A stretch of 64,000 nt of DNA from Gulosibacter chungangensis (GTDB lineage Bacteria; Actinomycetota; Actinomycetes; Actinomycetales; Microbacteriaceae): NCBI RefSeq assembly GCF_008831155.1, contig NZ_WBKB01000005.1, positions 62,001 to 126,000 on the forward strand, read 5' to 3'. The position numbers were made by a program, and so were the translations under genes. Numbering within the stretch: the stretch's first letter is position 1; each line of letters opens with the position of its first letter. Below the pieces are notes generated by a model, which saw nothing but the letters and a program-made list of their open reading frames with translations, had not been told where the DNA came from and made no database searches. This document shows, one piece after another, positions 40,688 to 49,481 of this stretch.

Positions 40688-43600
40688 ATGCACCTCAAGA
40701 GCCTGACGCTCAAGGGGTTTAAGTCGTTCGCAAAACCGACCACGCTCGAATTCGAACCGGGCGTGACCTGCGTTGTCGGACCAAACGGTTCGGGCAAATC
40801 GAATGTGGTGGATGCGCTGGCCTGGGTCATGGGGGAGCAGGGCGCCAAGACCCTTCGCGGCGGCAAAATGGAAGACGTTATCTTCGCCGGCACCGCCACT
40901 CGTGGCCCGCTCGGGCGCGCCGAAGTCGCCCTCACAATCGACAACGCAGACAACGCGTTGCCGATTGACTACACCGAAGTCACCATCAAACGCACACTCT
41001 TCCGAGCGGGCGGCAGCGAATACGCTATCAATGGTGAGCAGGTCCGCCTGCTCGACGTGCAAGAGCTCCTCAGTGACTCCGGCCTCGGCCGCGAGATGCA
41101 CGTGATCGTCGGCCAGGGACGCCTCGACACGGTCCTGCGCGCCACCCCAGAAGAACGCCGCGGCTTCATCGAAGAAGCCGCGGGAATCCTCAAACACCGC
41201 CGCCGCAAAGAAAAAACCGTCCGCAAACTCGAGGGGATGGAACAGAACCTGCAGCGCCTGCGCGACCTCGTCAGCGAAGTTCGACGCCAGCTGAAGCCGC
41301 TCGGGCGTCAGGCTGAGGTCGCACGCAAAGCCCAGGGGATCGCCGCAATCGTCCGCGATGCGAAGGCACGCCTCTATGCCGACGAGGTCGTGACCCTGCG
41401 CGATCAGCTGCGCCGCGCATCCGCCACCGAGCAAGAACGCACCACCGAACGGCTCGTCCTACAAGAAAAACTCGATCAGTCGCTGCAACGGATTGAACAG
41501 CTGCAGCAAGCACAGCGTGGTGATGACGTGGACCGTGCCCGCCGCGTCGCATTCGACCTCGAAAGCGCCCGCGAACGCTTGCGAAACTTCCAGATGCTCG
41601 CAGGCCAACGCGAGTCCATGCTGCAGGCGCGACTCGCTGAGCCCGCGCTGACCGTTTCGGTGACCGATGCCGATATCACCGCGGTCCGCGAGGAAGTCGC
41701 TGACCTTGAACGGCGCGTCAGCGAAGCCGAAACGAGCTGGCAGCACGCGCAAGACGCCACGGCCCGAGCTCGCCAAGAACTCGACGTGCTCGACCAAGAA
41801 ATCGCGACCCAATCGGCGCTTCTTTCACAGCACGATCTGCGCACCACCGAACTCAAAGGTAAAGCGGAGTCGGCGGCAGGCCGACTCGCGGCAGTCCGCG
41901 GTGAAGTGCTCCGCAGCGACAACACGCTCAAGTCGGCAGCAGACCGGCTGAAGTCAGCGGAGCAGGAACTCGTGCAGGTCGAATCCGACGCGGAAGCTGG
42001 CGAAATGGACTCGTCCGGGCTCGACGACCGTTACGCCGAAGCGCAGGACCAGGTAACCAGCGAGCAAGCCGCGATGGACGAATTGCGCGATGACATTCAC
42101 GACCTGGAGCGTGAACGGGATTCGCTCGACGCCCGCCGCAAGGCGCTTTCGCTCGCATCCGAAGTTCGGGACGGCGCGCAGTCGCTCCTCGCGAGCGCAC
42201 CCGAAGGTGTGATCGGACGAGTCAGTGACAAGCTCCGCGTGGACCGCGGCTTCGAGACCGCAATTTCGGCGGCCCTGGGACAAGCGGCGGATGCCGTGCT
42301 CACGGCCTCCGATCAGGTCGCGTTTGGTTTGGTGGCTGATTCGAAAGTGGATGGCCGAGTGCAGCTCGTTGCGGACTTTGCGGATGCGCAGGCCGACGAA
42401 GAGTTCGCAGCTACGGCCGAAGAGGTGGCCGGGAAGCACGGAATTACTGTCACGGTCGCGACGTCAGTCACTCGCGGCGTGAACGCGATTCTGACGCAAT
42501 TGGCGCGGACGCTCATCTTCGAAGAACTGCCACCTCGCGAAACCGCGAGAGCGATCCTTTCGCATCTGCCGCACGGGACCGTGCTCGTGAGCAAAGACGG
42601 AACCGTGCTTACTGCGAGTACGCTCACGGCAACCAGCGGCAGCGACAAGGACTCCGGGGGCGCCAGCCGAATCGAGCTGCTTGCGGAACGGGACCGGGCC
42701 GCATCCGAACTCGAGCGGGTAACCAAACTCCTCGACGTGAGGTCGATCGAACGAGCCGAACTGCGCGCATCCTTACAAGCCGCGAAAGCGGCAGCCGAAG
42801 CCGCGCTTGCCGACCTGCGTGGATTTGACGCGGAGCTTGCTGCCCGGCGCGAGGCCCTCAACCGCGCGCGTTCGCGAGTGGAGTCGGCGAAAGCCGAGCT
42901 GGGGCGCGCCGAAAAGTCGAAGGAACTGGCTGCACAGAACATCAGCGAGGTGGAGGAACGCGCGGCGAAGGCGAAGCACGAACTCGAAACTCACCAGTCA
43001 CAACCGCGGCCGATTTTCGATGGTTCAAAGCGAGGCGAGTTTGCGGCGGCGGTGGAAACCAAACGTGAGGCAGAAGTTGAGGCGCGTCTGGCCGTGGAGA
43101 CCCTGCGGGAGCGGCTTCGCGCCGAACAATTGCGCATCGGTGAGCTTGAACGCAAACGCGAGGCGGAACGCGAAGCCGCCGACCGCGCCGCACGCGAAAT
43201 GATCCTGCGCCGCGCCGAACATGAGCGAGTCGAAGGCGTGATTGCGCGCATCCCGCCGCTTCTCGAATCCATTGATCGCAGCCTGACTGAGGCGCGCGGT
43301 GAACTTGCTGAGGCAGAGAAGCAACGCGAGGCGCAAGACAAGGAGCTCGTGCACCTGCGCGAGCAGGAAGCGCAGCTGCGGAAGCGGCTCAACGTGATCA
43401 CTGAGGATGTTCACGCGCTTGAGCTGCAAATGTATGAGCGCAAAATGCAGCTCAATAATCTGCTCGAGCGTGTCGCGAGCGAACTCTCGCTCGTCGAGGC
43501 GGTGCTGCTGGATGAATACGGTCCGGATGAGGAGTTTGACCGCGCCGAGCAGAAAAAGCGTCTTGCACAGGCCGAGAAGGAAATGTCGCAGTTGGGGCGA

Positions 43601-44188
43601 ATCAATCCGCTCGCGCTCGAGGAATTTTCGGCGCTCGAGCAGCGGCACGCCTATCTAAATGAGCAGCTTTCGGACCTCGAAACCACTCGTGCCGACCTCA
43701 TGAAGATCGTTTCCGACATTGACGAGCGGATGCGCACGGTATTCGCCGAGGCGTTTGAAGATACGCGCGAGGCCTTCCATGAGGTGTTCCCAGTGCTCTT
43801 TCCCGGCGGAAGTGGGGATATTTCCCTTACTGATCCCGGAAACATGCTCACTACTGGTATCGAAGTGGCGGTAAAACCCGCAGGAAAGAAGATCGACAAG
43901 CTTTCTTTGCTCTCCGGTGGAGAACGTTCCCTCGCCGCGGTGGCCCTGCTGGTGGCGATTTTCAAGGCTCGCCCGAGCCCCTTTTACATCATGGATGAGG
44001 TCGAAGCAGCCCTTGACGACGCCAACCTCGGCCGCCTGCTCGAGGTGTTTGAGAGCCTGCGCGAGTCGAGCCAGCTAATCGTGATTACCCACCAGAAGCG
44101 CACGATGGAAATTGCGGATGCACTCTACGGTGTTTCGATGCACCGCGACGGGGTTTCTACCGTCGTCGGGCAGCGCGTTCGGGAGTGA
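40688..44188 (+). CDS. smc: Chromosome segregation protein SMC
   Basis: SMC, 1166 residues, the condensin ATPase that organises and segregates the chromosome. The head is split: N-terminal 'LKSLTLKGFKSFAKPTTLEF' with Walker A 'VVGPNGSGKSNVVDAL' near residue 32, and C-terminal signature 'LLSGGERSLAAVALLVAIFK' near 1075 with Walker B 'PFYIMDEVEAALDDANL'. Long coiled coils (about 165-480 and 655-960) flank a Gly-containing hinge ('APEGVIGRVSDKLRVDRGFE') near 505-650. Usually smc follows mutM and precedes ftsY; here an 8-kb block lies between mutM and smc and ftsY does not follow. Confidence 0.97.
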   Translation: MHLKSLTLKGFKSFAKPTTLEFEPGVTCVVGPNGSGKSNVVDALAWVMGEQGAKTLRGGKMEDVIFAGTATRGPLGRAEVALTIDNADNALPIDYTEVTIKRTLFRAGGSEYAINGEQVRLLDVQELLSDSGLGREMHVIVGQGRLDTVLRATPEERRGFIEEAAGILKHRRRKEKTVRKLEGMEQNLQRLRDLVSEVRRQLKPLGRQAEVARKAQGIAAIVRDAKARLYADEVVTLRDQLRRASATEQERTTERLVLQEKLDQSLQRIEQLQQAQRGDDVDRARRVAFDLESARERLRNFQMLAGQRESMLQARLAEPALTVSVTDADITAVREEVADLERRVSEAETSWQHAQDATARARQELDVLDQEIATQSALLSQHDLRTTELKGKAESAAGRLAAVRGEVLRSDNTLKSAADRLKSAEQELVQVESDAEAGEMDSSGLDDRYAEAQDQVTSEQAAMDELRDDIHDLERERDSLDARRKALSLASEVRDGAQSLLASAPEGVIGRVSDKLRVDRGFETAISAALGQAADAVLTASDQVAFGLVADSKVDGRVQLVADFADAQADEEFAATAEEVAGKHGITVTVATSVTRGVNAILTQLARTLIFEELPPRETARAILSHLPHGTVLVSKDGTVLTASTLTATSGSDKDSGGASRIELLAERDRAASELERVTKLLDVRSIERAELRASLQAAKAAAEAALADLRGFDAELAARREALNRARSRVESAKAELGRAEKSKELAAQNISEVEERAAKAKHELETHQSQPRPIFDGSKRGEFAAAVETKREAEVEARLAVETLRERLRAEQLRIGELERKREAEREAADRAAREMILRRAEHERVEGVIARIPPLLESIDRSLTEARGELAEAEKQREAQDKELVHLREQEAQLRKRLNVITEDVHALELQMYERKMQLNNLLERVASELSLVEAVLLDEYGPDEEFDRAEQKKRLAQAEKEMSQLGRINPLALEEFSALEQRHAYLNEQLSDLETTRADLMKIVSDIDERMRTVFAEAFEDTREAFHEVFPVLFPGGSGDISLTDPGNMLTTGIEVAVKPAGKKIDKLSLLSGGERSLAAVALLVAIFKARPSPFYIMDEVEAALDDANLGRLLEVFESLRESSQLIVITHQKRTMEIADALYGVSMHRDGVSTVVGQRVRE

Positions 44189-44403
44189 CAGGGTGGTCGT
44201 CGGACGCTGTTGCAGGGTTTTTTCGTTGGCGGGGCTTAGCATGGGCGGCACGAGAGAAAAGGGCCTTCCGGGGCCGAAGATAGCGGTGTGAAGAGTATTG
44301 CGGTGGCCGGTATCGCCGCGACCAGCAGTGCGATGAACAGCAGCACCGTGCAGAGCAGCAGTGAACAGGGCGTTTGACAGGCGCGTTTGACAAGGGAGTC
44401 AAA

Positions 44404-44895
44404 ATGGCAGAACAGTTGGCGACGGCAATTGAATTCGTGCGGTTAAAGACGCAGCATACGGCCGTGGTTCGTGGCGAAGGAGTGCCGGTGGCGGACATGA
44501 TCCGCTTTCTCGACTCGGCCTTCACGGTGCTGCGCGCGGCGGTGGATGCGGCGGCGATCGCTCCGGACGGTCCGGCGTACAGTCGATATGACACAGAGCT
44601 CGAGGGGGATGTGACCATCGAAGCGGGGATCCCTCTGCTCGCGGCGCTCGAGGAATCGCTTGAGTTCAACGGTGTGACGATAGAACCGGGGGAGCTACCC
44701 GGCGGCGAAGTCGCCCGCGTAACGCACGTGGGGCCGTATTCGGAGCTTGCGGATGTTTGGCAGGGGTTCCTTCGTGACCTTGAGGCCGCGGGGCGCACCC
44801 CACAGAAGCCGTACTGGGAGAGTTATCACGTCACGCCCGGCCCCGGCACGGATCCCTCGCGGCTGCGCACCGACCTCACTGCAGTGGTTGCCTAA
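44404..44895 (+). CDS. GyrI-like small-molecule-binding protein (first copy)
   Basis: A 163-residue protein with the AraC effector-binding/GyrI-like fold. It contains 'IEFVRLKTQHTAVVRGEGVP', 'RYDTELEGDVTIEAGIPLLA' and 'LPGGEVARVTHVGPYSELAD', followed by 'YWESYHVTPGPGTDPSRLRT', which matches the second half of the domain. It has no DNA-binding part, so it could bind hydrophobic ligands or partner with a regulator. ATG 44404 follows GGGAG. The paralogue starts 11 bases later. Confidence 0.8.
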   Translation: MAEQLATAIEFVRLKTQHTAVVRGEGVPVADMIRFLDSAFTVLRAAVDAAAIAPDGPAYSRYDTELEGDVTIEAGIPLLAALEESLEFNGVTIEPGELPGGEVARVTHVGPYSELADVWQGFLRDLEAAGRTPQKPYWESYHVTPGPGTDPSRLRTDLTAVVA

Positions 44896-44906
44896 GGAGT
44901 TGGCGT

Positions 44907-45398
44907 ATGTCGCTTTCAGCAGTTGAATACCTTGAATTTCCGGGTTGCCCCACCGCGGTGATCCGGAGATCCGGCTTACCGGTGAGCGAAATGGCACCGT
45001 TTATGGACAGCTCTTTCGGCGCCCTCGGCGATGCCATTCAATCCGGAGTTTTTGCGCCCATAGGGCCAGCGTTCACGAGATACGACTCGGCCTTTGGCGA
45101 AACAGTCGACCTTGAAGTGGGGTTCGCGGTGGCCGAAGCGCTCACTCAAGACCATGTCTCGAATGGCGTCATCATCGTTGCTTCGGAACTGCCAGCCGGA
45201 CACCTAGCGACAACAAAATACACCGGCGGTTATGACGGCCTCGGGGATGCGTGGGGCGAGTTTCTCGAGGCGGTCAAGACTGAAGGGTATGAAATATTGA
45301 TGCCATATTGGGAAGCCTATGACACCGAGCCAACCCCCGACATGAACCCCGCGGACCTCATTACGGGACTCGCGACACTCGTTCGGAAAGCGGGTTAG
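44907..45398 (+). CDS. GyrI-like small-molecule-binding protein (second copy)
   Basis: Also 163 residues and aligned along its whole length with the preceding gene: '[20 protein letters not shown]', '[20 protein letters not shown]', '[20 protein letters not shown]' and '[19 protein letters not shown]'. Clear tandem duplication with considerable divergence, so the pair may form a heterodimer or bind different ligands. AAGGAG precedes the ATG. It overlaps the ribH gene on the other strand by four bases. Confidence 0.8.
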   Translation: MSLSAVEYLEFPGCPTAVIRRSGLPVSEMAPFMDSSFGALGDAIQSGVFAPIGPAFTRYDSAFGETVDLEVGFAVAEALTQDHVSNGVIIVASELPAGHLATTKYTGGYDGLGDAWGEFLEAVKTEGYEILMPYWEAYDTEPTPDMNPADLITGLATLVRKAG

Positions 45399-45871
45399 CG
45401 CCAGTTCTCAAGCGCGCGCACGGTCGCAATCGCGGCCTGCGCGGCTTCGGCACCCTTGTCTTCGCTCGAACCCGGTAGCCCCGAGCGGTCGAGCGCTTGC
45501 TGCTCAGTGTCGCAAGTGAGGAGGCCAAAGCCAACTGGAATTCCGGTTTCCAGCGCAACCGAGTTGAGCCCGTCCGTGGCGGCAGTGCACACGAAGTCGA
45601 AGTGCGGAGTGCCACCCCGAATCACCACACCCAGCGCGACGATCGCGTCCGGAGCATCCTTGGAACGGGCAATCCGCGCCGCCGCAACCGACAGCTCAAA
45701 GGAGCCCGGCACTCGCACCACCGAGACCTCGCTGACATTTGCCTCGTTGAGCGCACGCTGGGTGCCCTCGACGAGCGCAGTCATGATCTGTTCGTGCCAC
45801 TGCGCGGCAATCACCACGACGCGCAGTCCGTTGCCGTCGACCTGAATAGCGGGGGAGCCTTCTTTACTCAC
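45395..45871 (-). CDS. ribH: 6,7-dimethyl-8-ribityllumazine synthase
   Basis: RibH, 158 residues, condenses 5-amino-6-ribitylaminouracil with dihydroxybutanone phosphate. '[20 protein letters not shown]' at the start, '[20 protein letters not shown]' near residue 53, '[20 protein letters not shown]' with the catalytic His near 89, and '[17 protein letters not shown]' near 113 match. A GTG at 45871, following AAAGGA, is the start. It is last in the FMN-riboswitch operon, 80 bases after ribB. Confidence 0.95.
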   Translation of the reverse strand: MSKEGSPAIQVDGNGLRVVVIAAQWHEQIMTALVEGTQRALNEANVSEVSVVRVPGSFELSVAAARIARSKDAPDAIVALGVVIRGGTPHFDFVCTAATDGLNSVALETGIPVGFGLLTCDTEQQALDRSGLPGSSEDKGAEAAQAAIATVRALENWR

Positions 45872-45951
45872 TGGGGTCCTTTGTTTGTGGGGATCTGTTT
45901 ATGGGGTCTTGTTTATGGAGAGCGTTCGGGAGGTGTATCGGGAGCGTGACT

Positions 45952-46842
45952 TTAGTGCGCGACCAGCGCGGTTTCTGCCGCTGCAGGTGCCGCAGGGCCT
46001 GTACCGACATATGCGGTCTCTGCTGGACGCGCGACTACTGACGGATGTGGGGCTACGTCCGGACGTGCAGCTGCTGCCGGAGGCGCAGCCAGCGCATCGT
46101 TCTCGCGTCGCCAAGCGATGAGGTCACTAATGTGCAGAATCACGAGTCCCTCGGCTTCCGCAAACTGCTCTGCCTCGGGAAGCCGCATGACTTCACCCGA
46201 ATCGTGCACGAGTTCCGCAATCGCCCCGACTTCGCCCGCACCTGCCAGGCGCACGAGGTCCGTCGCGGCTTCCGTGTGTCCGGGGCGAACGAGCACGCCA
46301 CCGTCTACCGCGCGCAGCGGAATCACGTGACCCGGCCGGATAAGGTCCTCCGCGACCGCGTCAATATGTCCCAGAGTTCGCAGGGTGAGCGCCCGATCGG
46401 AGGCAGAAATACCAGTCGTGACGCCGACCGCCGCATCCACCGACACGGTGTACGCGGTGCGGAACGAATCCTGGTTATCAGGAACCATCAGCGGCAGGTC
46501 AAGCTGATCTGCGCGCTCGGTGGGCATCGGCGCGCAAAGGAACCCGGAAGAGTGGCGGATCGTCCAAGCGATCCAGCGAGGTTCGGCACGGTCGGCCGCG
46601 AGGATCGCATCCACTTCGTTTTCTCGGCTCGCGCTATCGGCGACAAGCACCGGACGGCCCGCACGGAGCTCCGCGAAGGCGCGTTCGAGCAGCGCGTTGG
46701 TGGCGTCGGCGGCTGTGCTCGTCGTGCCTGGGCTCGCCGTGACTGAGTTCACCGTCACTGAGTTCACCGTCACTGAGTTCACCGTGACTGGGCTCGCCGT
46801 GGCGGTGGTAGCGGCTTCGGCAGTAATTGGCGTGGTGTTCAT
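45952..46842 (-). CDS. ribB: 3,4-dihydroxy-2-butanone 4-phosphate synthase (RibB) with altered loop and no GTP cyclohydrolase II domain
   Basis: A 296-residue protein. The RibB domain (about residues 45-245) retains 'SRENEVDAI', 'SGFLCAPMPTERADQLDLPL', 'VSVDAAVGVTTGISASDRAL' and 'RPGHVIPLRAVDGGVLVRPG' followed by HTEAA. The acidic-loop equivalent of E. coli 'DDEDRENEGD' reads 'DSASRENEVD': three acidic residues and the Gly are changed, though Arg, both Glu and the last Asp remain. Actinobacterial RibB is usually fused to GTP cyclohydrolase II; here the fusion partner is replaced by a 50-residue Ala/Pro tail. The first 45 residues contain five-residue VNSVT repeats. Start overlaps ribE by four bases. 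Confidence 0.85.
   Translation of the reverse strand: MNTTPITAEAATTATASPVTVNSVTVNSVTVNSVTASPGTTSTAADATNALLERAFAELRAGRPVLVADSASRENEVDAILAADRAEPRWIAWTIRHSSGFLCAPMPTERADQLDLPLMVPDNQDSFRTAYTVSVDAAVGVTTGISASDRALTLRTLGHIDAVAEDLIRPGHVIPLRAVDGGVLVRPGHTEAATDLVRLAGAGEVGAIAELVHDSGEVMRLPEAEQFAEAEGLVILHISDLIAWRRENDALAAPPAAAARPDVAPHPSVVARPAETAYVGTGPAAPAAAETALVAH
46724..46798 (-). repeat. 15-bp tandem repeat in the 5' part of ribB
   Basis: Five units of 15 bases read (plus strand) GTGACTGAGTTCACC or GTCACTGAGTTCACC with variants. They encode the VNSVT / ASP(V/G)T repeats preceding the catalytic domain. Units 3 and 4 are identical, so expansion is recent. Confidence 0.9.
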
Positions 46843-47609
46843 CGGAGCATTCCTTCGGTTGCGATGGCCGCCTCGGCATTGAGGTGACCGGGGTGATTTA
46901 GGTGACCGGCCTGATTGAGCTGACCGGGCTGATTGAACTGACCAGGCTGACTGAGACGACTGGGGCGCGAGTCTTGCCGTAAGTGAGCGGGCTGGTAAGT
47001 GGATGTTTCGAAACGCGCTTCGAGCGCACGCTCGACGTATTTCGCAAGCACATCGACCTCGATATTGACGCGGTCGCCGGGCTGCAACGCCCCGATCGTG
47101 GTGGCTTCCGAAGTGGTGGGGATGATCGACACCCCAAACCCGGAAGCATCCACTTCGGTGACCGTGAGCGAAGTGCCATTGATAGAAATCGAACCCTTTT
47201 CGGCGATATATCGGGTCAGCGCAGGATCGATGCTGAAACGCAGGTCATCCCAGCGCTCGCCGGGCACCCGGACCTCAAGCGTTGCGATGCCGTCTACGTG
47301 GCCCTGCACGATGTGGCCGCCGAGCCGCGCATCCGCCCGCATGGCTCGTTCGAGATTGACGCGAGTTCCCGGCTCGAACTGAGCCAGGGTGCTGCGCTCG
47401 ATCGTCTCCGGCATGACGTCGGCAGTGAACGATCCATCGGCGAAGAGATCGACGACGGTGAGGCAGACGCCGTTCACCGCGATCGAGTCGCCGGGGCGAG
47501 CATCCGCCGTGACGATGGATGCATTGACGGTGAGTACCGCGTCCGGCCGTTCTGGTGATTGTTCGAGGGCGAGAACGGTGCCGATCTCTTCGATGAGTCC
47601 GGTAAACAT
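46839..47609 (-). CDS. ribE: Riboflavin synthase alpha chain
   Basis: RibE, 256 residues, dismutates two lumazines to riboflavin. It begins 'MFTGLIEEIGTV', the invariant start. Two lumazine-binding barrels follow: 'GDSIAVNGVCLTVVDLFADG' (about 38-57) with 'ETIERSTL', and 'GHIVQGHVDGIATLEVRVPG' (about 95-114) with 'SISINGTSLTVTEVDASGFG'. The last 50 residues are an unusual tail containing four six-residue repeats (S/N)-Q-(P/A)-G-(Q/H)-(F/L). A normal riboflavin synthase has about 200-215 residues. Overlaps ribB by four bases. Confidence 0.93.
   Translation of the reverse strand: MFTGLIEEIGTVLALEQSPERPDAVLTVNASIVTADARPGDSIAVNGVCLTVVDLFADGSFTADVMPETIERSTLAQFEPGTRVNLERAMRADARLGGHIVQGHVDGIATLEVRVPGERWDDLRFSIDPALTRYIAEKGSISINGTSLTVTEVDASGFGVSIIPTTSEATTIGALQPGDRVNIEVDVLAKYVERALEARFETSTYQPAHLRQDSRPSRLSQPGQFNQPGQLNQAGHLNHPGHLNAEAAIATEGMLR
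46882..46953 (-). repeat. 18-bp tandem repeat in the 3' part of ribE
   Basis: Four 18-base units (46882-46899, 46900-46917, 46918-46935, 46936-46953) such as GGTGACCGGCCTGATTGA encode the C-terminal six-residue repeats of RibE. It lies 84 bases from the ribB repeat across the ribE/ribB junction. Confidence 0.88.
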
Positions 47610-47611
47610 GT

Positions 47612-48859
47612 TTAGGCTCCAGGGTGCTTGGTGGTTGATGGCTGTGCGGGGAGTTTGACCGCGCGGATGAACGTGTCCTGCCCGAGACGGCGCACTTCCT
47701 CGGTGTGCCAGCGTTCGGCATCCGTGAGTGTTTCGATGCCGAATGGGTCCACGGCGCTTTTGCCGCTGCCGAGGATCATCGGGGCGAGATAGGTGTGGAG
47801 TTCGTCGACGAGGCCAACCTTGAGGAATGCGGCGGCCACACTCGCGCCGCCTTCGACGAGCACGTGGCGGATCTCGCGGTCGGCCAGAGCGGCGAGCGCT
47901 TCGGCCGGGTCGCGGGTAGCGAGGTGAAGGAACTCGTCTTCGTTGCCGCGCATCCGCGCATCCATCGGCACTTGCCGGTGACCGAGCGCAACCCGCAACG
48001 GCTGCTGGGGGAACGCCGTGCCGTCGGGATCCCGAGCGGTCAGCGAAGGATCATCGCTCAGGACCGTCCCGGTGCCGACCAGAATCGCGCCGACCTCCGA
48101 CCTCGTGCGGTGCGCGTGCTCGCGTGCCGCGCTCGAGGTAATCCACTGGCTGGTGCCGTCTTCGGCCGCGATCTTGCCATCGAGCGTGGTCGCGAGCTTG
48201 AGCGTCACGAAGGGGCGGCCGAGACGGAGGGATGTTGCCCAGACGCGCACGACCTCGAAGGCTTCCTCGCGACCGACTCCCGATTCCACCCGGATGTCCC
48301 GGTCACGCAAGTACGTCGCGCCACCCGCAGCTTCGGGGTTCGGATCGTCGACCGCGTAGATCACCTCACGGATGCCCGCGGCGGCGAGCGCTTCCGTGCA
48401 GGGCCCGGTGCGACCGGTGTGCGAGCAGGGCTCGAGCGTTACGATGGCGGTTGCGCCGCGGAGTGGGTTGCCATTCGAAAGGCTTGCACGCTCTCGGGCG
48501 TCGCGGAGAGCATCCACTTCGGCGTGTGGTGTTCCGGCGCCCCGGTGGTATCCCTCGCCGAGAATCCGTCGCGGTCCGCCGTCGTCGGCAGCAAGGATTA
48601 CGCAGCCAACTCGCGGGTTCGGGCCCGCCGCGGGACCCTGGTACGCGAGCTCAATTGCACGGCGCATCGCCGCAGCCACATCCGGGACGGTGCGTGCCGG
48701 AACCGGACCCGGGACCGTGCGAGTCGGATCCGTGGCCGCGGGTGTCAGCGCGGTGGCCGTAGGTGTCAGAACCGTGCGTGTTGAAACCGTGTCCGCGAGG
48801 AAAACAGCTGGTACGAAATCGTGCGTATGCACACCCGCGGTGGCGGTAGTGAGAGTCAT
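47612..48859 (-). CDS. ribD: Bifunctional riboflavin biosynthesis deaminase/reductase RibD
   Basis: RibD, 415 residues. The deaminase domain shows the zinc site 'GAGTPHAEVDALRDARERAS' (HAE, near residue 132) and 'TLEPCSHTGRTGPCTEALAA' (PCxxxGxxxxC, near 167); the reductase domain starts near 215 with 'RPFVTLKLATTLDGKIAAED'. It performs the second and third steps after GTP cyclohydrolase II. About 60 N-terminal residues before 'MRRAIELAYQG' are Thr/Val/Pro-rich repeats not seen in normal RibD; a start near Met within that region would be the canonical one. First gene behind the FMN riboswitch. Confidence 0.93.
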   Translation of the reverse strand: MTLTTATAGVHTHDFVPAVFLADTVSTRTVLTPTATALTPAATDPTRTVPGPVPARTVPDVAAAMRRAIELAYQGPAAGPNPRVGCVILAADDGGPRRILGEGYHRGAGTPHAEVDALRDARERASLSNGNPLRGATAIVTLEPCSHTGRTGPCTEALAAAGIREVIYAVDDPNPEAAGGATYLRDRDIRVESGVGREEAFEVVRVWATSLRLGRPFVTLKLATTLDGKIAAEDGTSQWITSSAAREHAHRTRSEVGAILVGTGTVLSDDPSLTARDPDGTAFPQQPLRVALGHRQVPMDARMRGNEDEFLHLATRDPAEALAALADREIRHVLVEGGASVAAAFLKVGLVDELHTYLAPMILGSGKSAVDPFGIETLTDAERWHTEEVRRLGQDTFIRAVKLPAQPSTTKHPGA

Positions 48860-48968
48860 GGGTGTCCTTCCGGTGCTGGAAATACACCGGGGGAGAAGAA
48901 CACCAGTTCACGTTCGCCAAAATTCGGTGAACGTTCGCTGAGCCGCGACACTTAATCGTGCCGCGCAT

Positions 48969-49110
48969 GCGCCTCCCATCCAGACTTTGACTGTCGGCTC
49001 TGGAATTCCACCAGATCAACGCTGCACTCGTTCGATACTTGGGTATCAATCTCGCGAAGCGGTCGCGGGCTATCACCGCCGGTTCGGACTTTCACCGACC
49101 CCGGAGCATG
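48969..49110 (-). ncRNA. FMN riboswitch (RFN element)
   Basis: Read on the minus strand, the region starts with 'GGGGTCGGTGAAAGTCCGAA' (near 49100), continues 'CCGGCGGTGATAGCCCGCGA', and ends with 'GATCTGGTGGAATTCCAGAG' and 'CCGACAGTCAAAGTCTGGAT' plus GGGAG (near 48972). These are the conserved segments of the RFN aptamer, which binds flavin mononucleotide and turns off riboflavin genes. It lies 110 bases upstream of ribD and so should control ribD-ribE-ribB-ribH. In high-GC actinobacteria it usually acts on translation by hiding the start region, consistent with no strong terminator here. Confidence 0.95.
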
Positions 49111-49189
49111 TTGCTGCGGTTACTGTAACCAGGTCCCACCGACGAACGCAATGGTGAATGTCGTTTCTTTACGCTGCGCCCGACTTCGC

Positions 49190-49260
49190 GCCGCCCCCCA
49201 CCTCGCGCTGCCCCACCTCGCGCCGCGTCGGCCCGCCCCTCCTCGCGCCGCGCTGCCCCA
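49190..49260. repeat. CCTCGCGC-rich low-complexity block
   Basis: Several near-copies of 'CCACCTCGCGC', 'CCCCTCCTCGCGCCGC' occur in a C-rich 70-base block of the gap between the riboswitch and the helicase. No gene is credible here. Confidence 0.55.
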
Positions 49261-49306
49261 CGCTGAGTAAGTACCCATCGACGAATCTCCTGCCGAGCTT
49301 CACTTA

Positions 49307-49431
49307 ATCCGTCGATGGATGCTGTTTTGGCGGCCTGCGGGAGCATCGAGTGACGAGTTGGTTGTGGGGTTTCAGTTGATCCGTCGATGGATGCTGTTTT
49401 GGTTGGCTGGGGGAGCATCGAGTGACGAGTT
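49307..49431. repeat. 53-bp direct repeat, two copies
   Basis: Copies at 49307-49359 and 49379-49431 share 'ATCCGTCGATGGATGCTGTT' at the left, 'GGGAGCATCGAGTGACGAGT' at the right and differ by a few bases in the middle. The half-site 'CGTCGATGG' also appears inverted as CCATCGACG at 49276. They precede the helicase gene by 50 bases, so could form an operator. Confidence 0.8.
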
Positions 49432-49481
49432 AGCGGCGGCGCAGGTGTGGGTTCGTGGCGATGTGGGAGGATCGAGAGGAC

